Below are positions 63,401 through 64,000 of a stretch of DNA of 64,000 nucleotides, piece by piece (the stretch's first letter is position 1; each line of letters opens with the position of its first letter). The stretch is from Arabidopsis thaliana. Its lineage: Eukaryota > Streptophyta > Magnoliopsida > Brassicales > Brassicaceae. The notes under the pieces are model-generated. The model saw nothing but the letters and a program-made list of their open reading frames with translations, had not been told where the DNA came from and did not search any database. The stretch covers positions 8,184,001 through 8,248,000 of the forward strand of contig NC_003070.9 of NCBI RefSeq assembly GCF_000001735.4, read 5' to 3'. The position numbers and the translations under genes were made by a program.

Positions 63401-63949
63401 TCAATGAATTTGTGCTTGAAATTGGCCCTTCAGATGGAAGAAGCTTTGTTTGTTAGCCAGGTTTGTTTCCTTTGTCTCACAAAGATATTATATATGTTAA
63501 TTGATACACTGATCTATGAAGAACATCTTCTTTGGTCATTTTTACTTAGTGACCTATTTTCTCCACGGTTTAGTAAAACAACTTTAGCGTTTTACTTGTT
63601 TAAAAATGTTAATAGTAGATTTTAAAAAACCTGAGAAAAATGAATTTAGTGTCGTAGTAAAACATCTGAGTGCAGGTTGTTCCTAGCATTGCAATGGTTG
63701 AGACATACACAAGATTGCTTCTGATTTCCCCTCATTCGATGTTCCGTTCACATTTCAGTGTAAGCTATTTGGTTCCTTCTGTTACCTTTTGACTTTCATT
63801 ATCTTATGTTTTATTGATCATAAGCGATTCATAAGATTAGCTAACTTTCTGTAGCAATTGGCCCAGCGAAATGCTTCTCTGCTAAGCAAGCCTGGAGTGA
63901 CGTTACTTGTTCTTGAGATTCTGAACTATCGGTTGCTGCCACTCTACAG
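60481..63949 (+). CDS. MED23: Mediator subunit MED23, 5' part (runs off window)
   Basis: A large nuclear co-activator subunit of the Mediator complex, bridging transcription factors and RNA polymerase II. Ten exons are visible: 60481-60588, 60669-60712, 60799-60898, 60986-61924, 62061-62298, 62563-62780, 62890-63091, 63189-63460, 63676-63759 and 63855-63949. The last donor is GTAAAA, after which the gene continues past 64000. The N-terminus (MDQSQRTVAATPSSSRSYQF) is followed by a helical HEAT-like region. Recognisable conserved stretches are RVHAPNRDLPPRNEQFLLDFE, LHCPSFGTHRIVSQI and MFWVVSYTMAQPACETVINW. An Ala/Ser-rich linker lies in exon 4. The intron after 62298 appears to begin with GC. 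By gene order AT1G23230. Confidence 0.93.
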
Positions 63950-64000
63950 GTAAAACGAGCGAAAAGTTCTCAAGTTGGAGTAGATCCTTCTTTATGTTTT

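Overview
The window is plant nuclear DNA. It is AT-rich, with many short GT-AG introns, and its protein content matches Arabidopsis thaliana. From memory of the gene order (SULTR3;3, a GroES-like protein, two Bet v I/MLP genes, CAR8, RALFL2/RALFL3, GH3.7, TMEM214-like, ARM-repeat, PGM3, PME6, GCK protein, PMEI, GH9B6, dynein light chain, MED23) I place it on chromosome 1 around AT1G23090-AT1G23230. This locus assignment is recollection, not a search. All exon coordinates were derived by hand from splice signals and reading-frame phase. Most models close in phase and give the length expected for the family.

Layout. 1-1.2 kb is intergenic. 1.2-5.0 kb (-) is a sulfate transporter. 5.0-11.9 kb is a long gene-poor stretch holding a short non-autonomous Helitron. 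11.9-14.2 kb has a small co-chaperonin (+) and a membrane protein of unknown function (-) that carries a complete CREST-hydrolase residue signature. 14.8-18.2 kb is a Bet v I/MLP-like cluster with two intact genes and one broken relic. 18.4-19.2 kb (-) is the C2 protein CAR8. 19.9-22.2 kb is a tandem pair of RALF-like peptide genes separated by a 0.8-kb Mutator-like insertion with an exact 9-bp target duplication. 22.9-23.5 kb is a small DUF7054-like gene. 25.2-27.3 kb is GH3.7. 28.7-31.5 kb is a TMEM214/DUF2359 protein. 32.1-35.5 kb is an ARM-repeat protein, probably plastid-targeted. 35.9-40.2 kb is cytosolic phosphoglucomutase. 43.2-45.4 kb is PME6. 46.2-46.8 kb is a GCK-domain protein. 50.2-50.9 kb (-) is a PME inhibitor. 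51.9-53.0 kb is a second Helitron with both termini. 54.1-54.5 kb is a decayed duplicate of the PME6 promoter and 5' coding end. 54.6-55.8 kb is a fold-back repeat studded with E2F-type sites. 56.2-58.1 kb is GH9B6. 58.6-60.1 kb is a dynein light chain. From 60.5 kb to the window end is the 5' part of Mediator subunit MED23, with one apparent GC-AG intron.

Functionally this is an ordinary chromosome-arm mix with no operon logic. Several loci act on the cell wall or at the cell surface (PME6, a PMEI, GH9B6, two RALF-like peptides). Others cover sulfur import, acyl-acid conjugation, sugar-phosphate metabolism and transcription. The most notable non-gene observations are the CREST-like gene, the E2F-site fold-back repeat, the PME6 fragment duplication, the MULE between the RALF genes, and several near-perfect hairpins.
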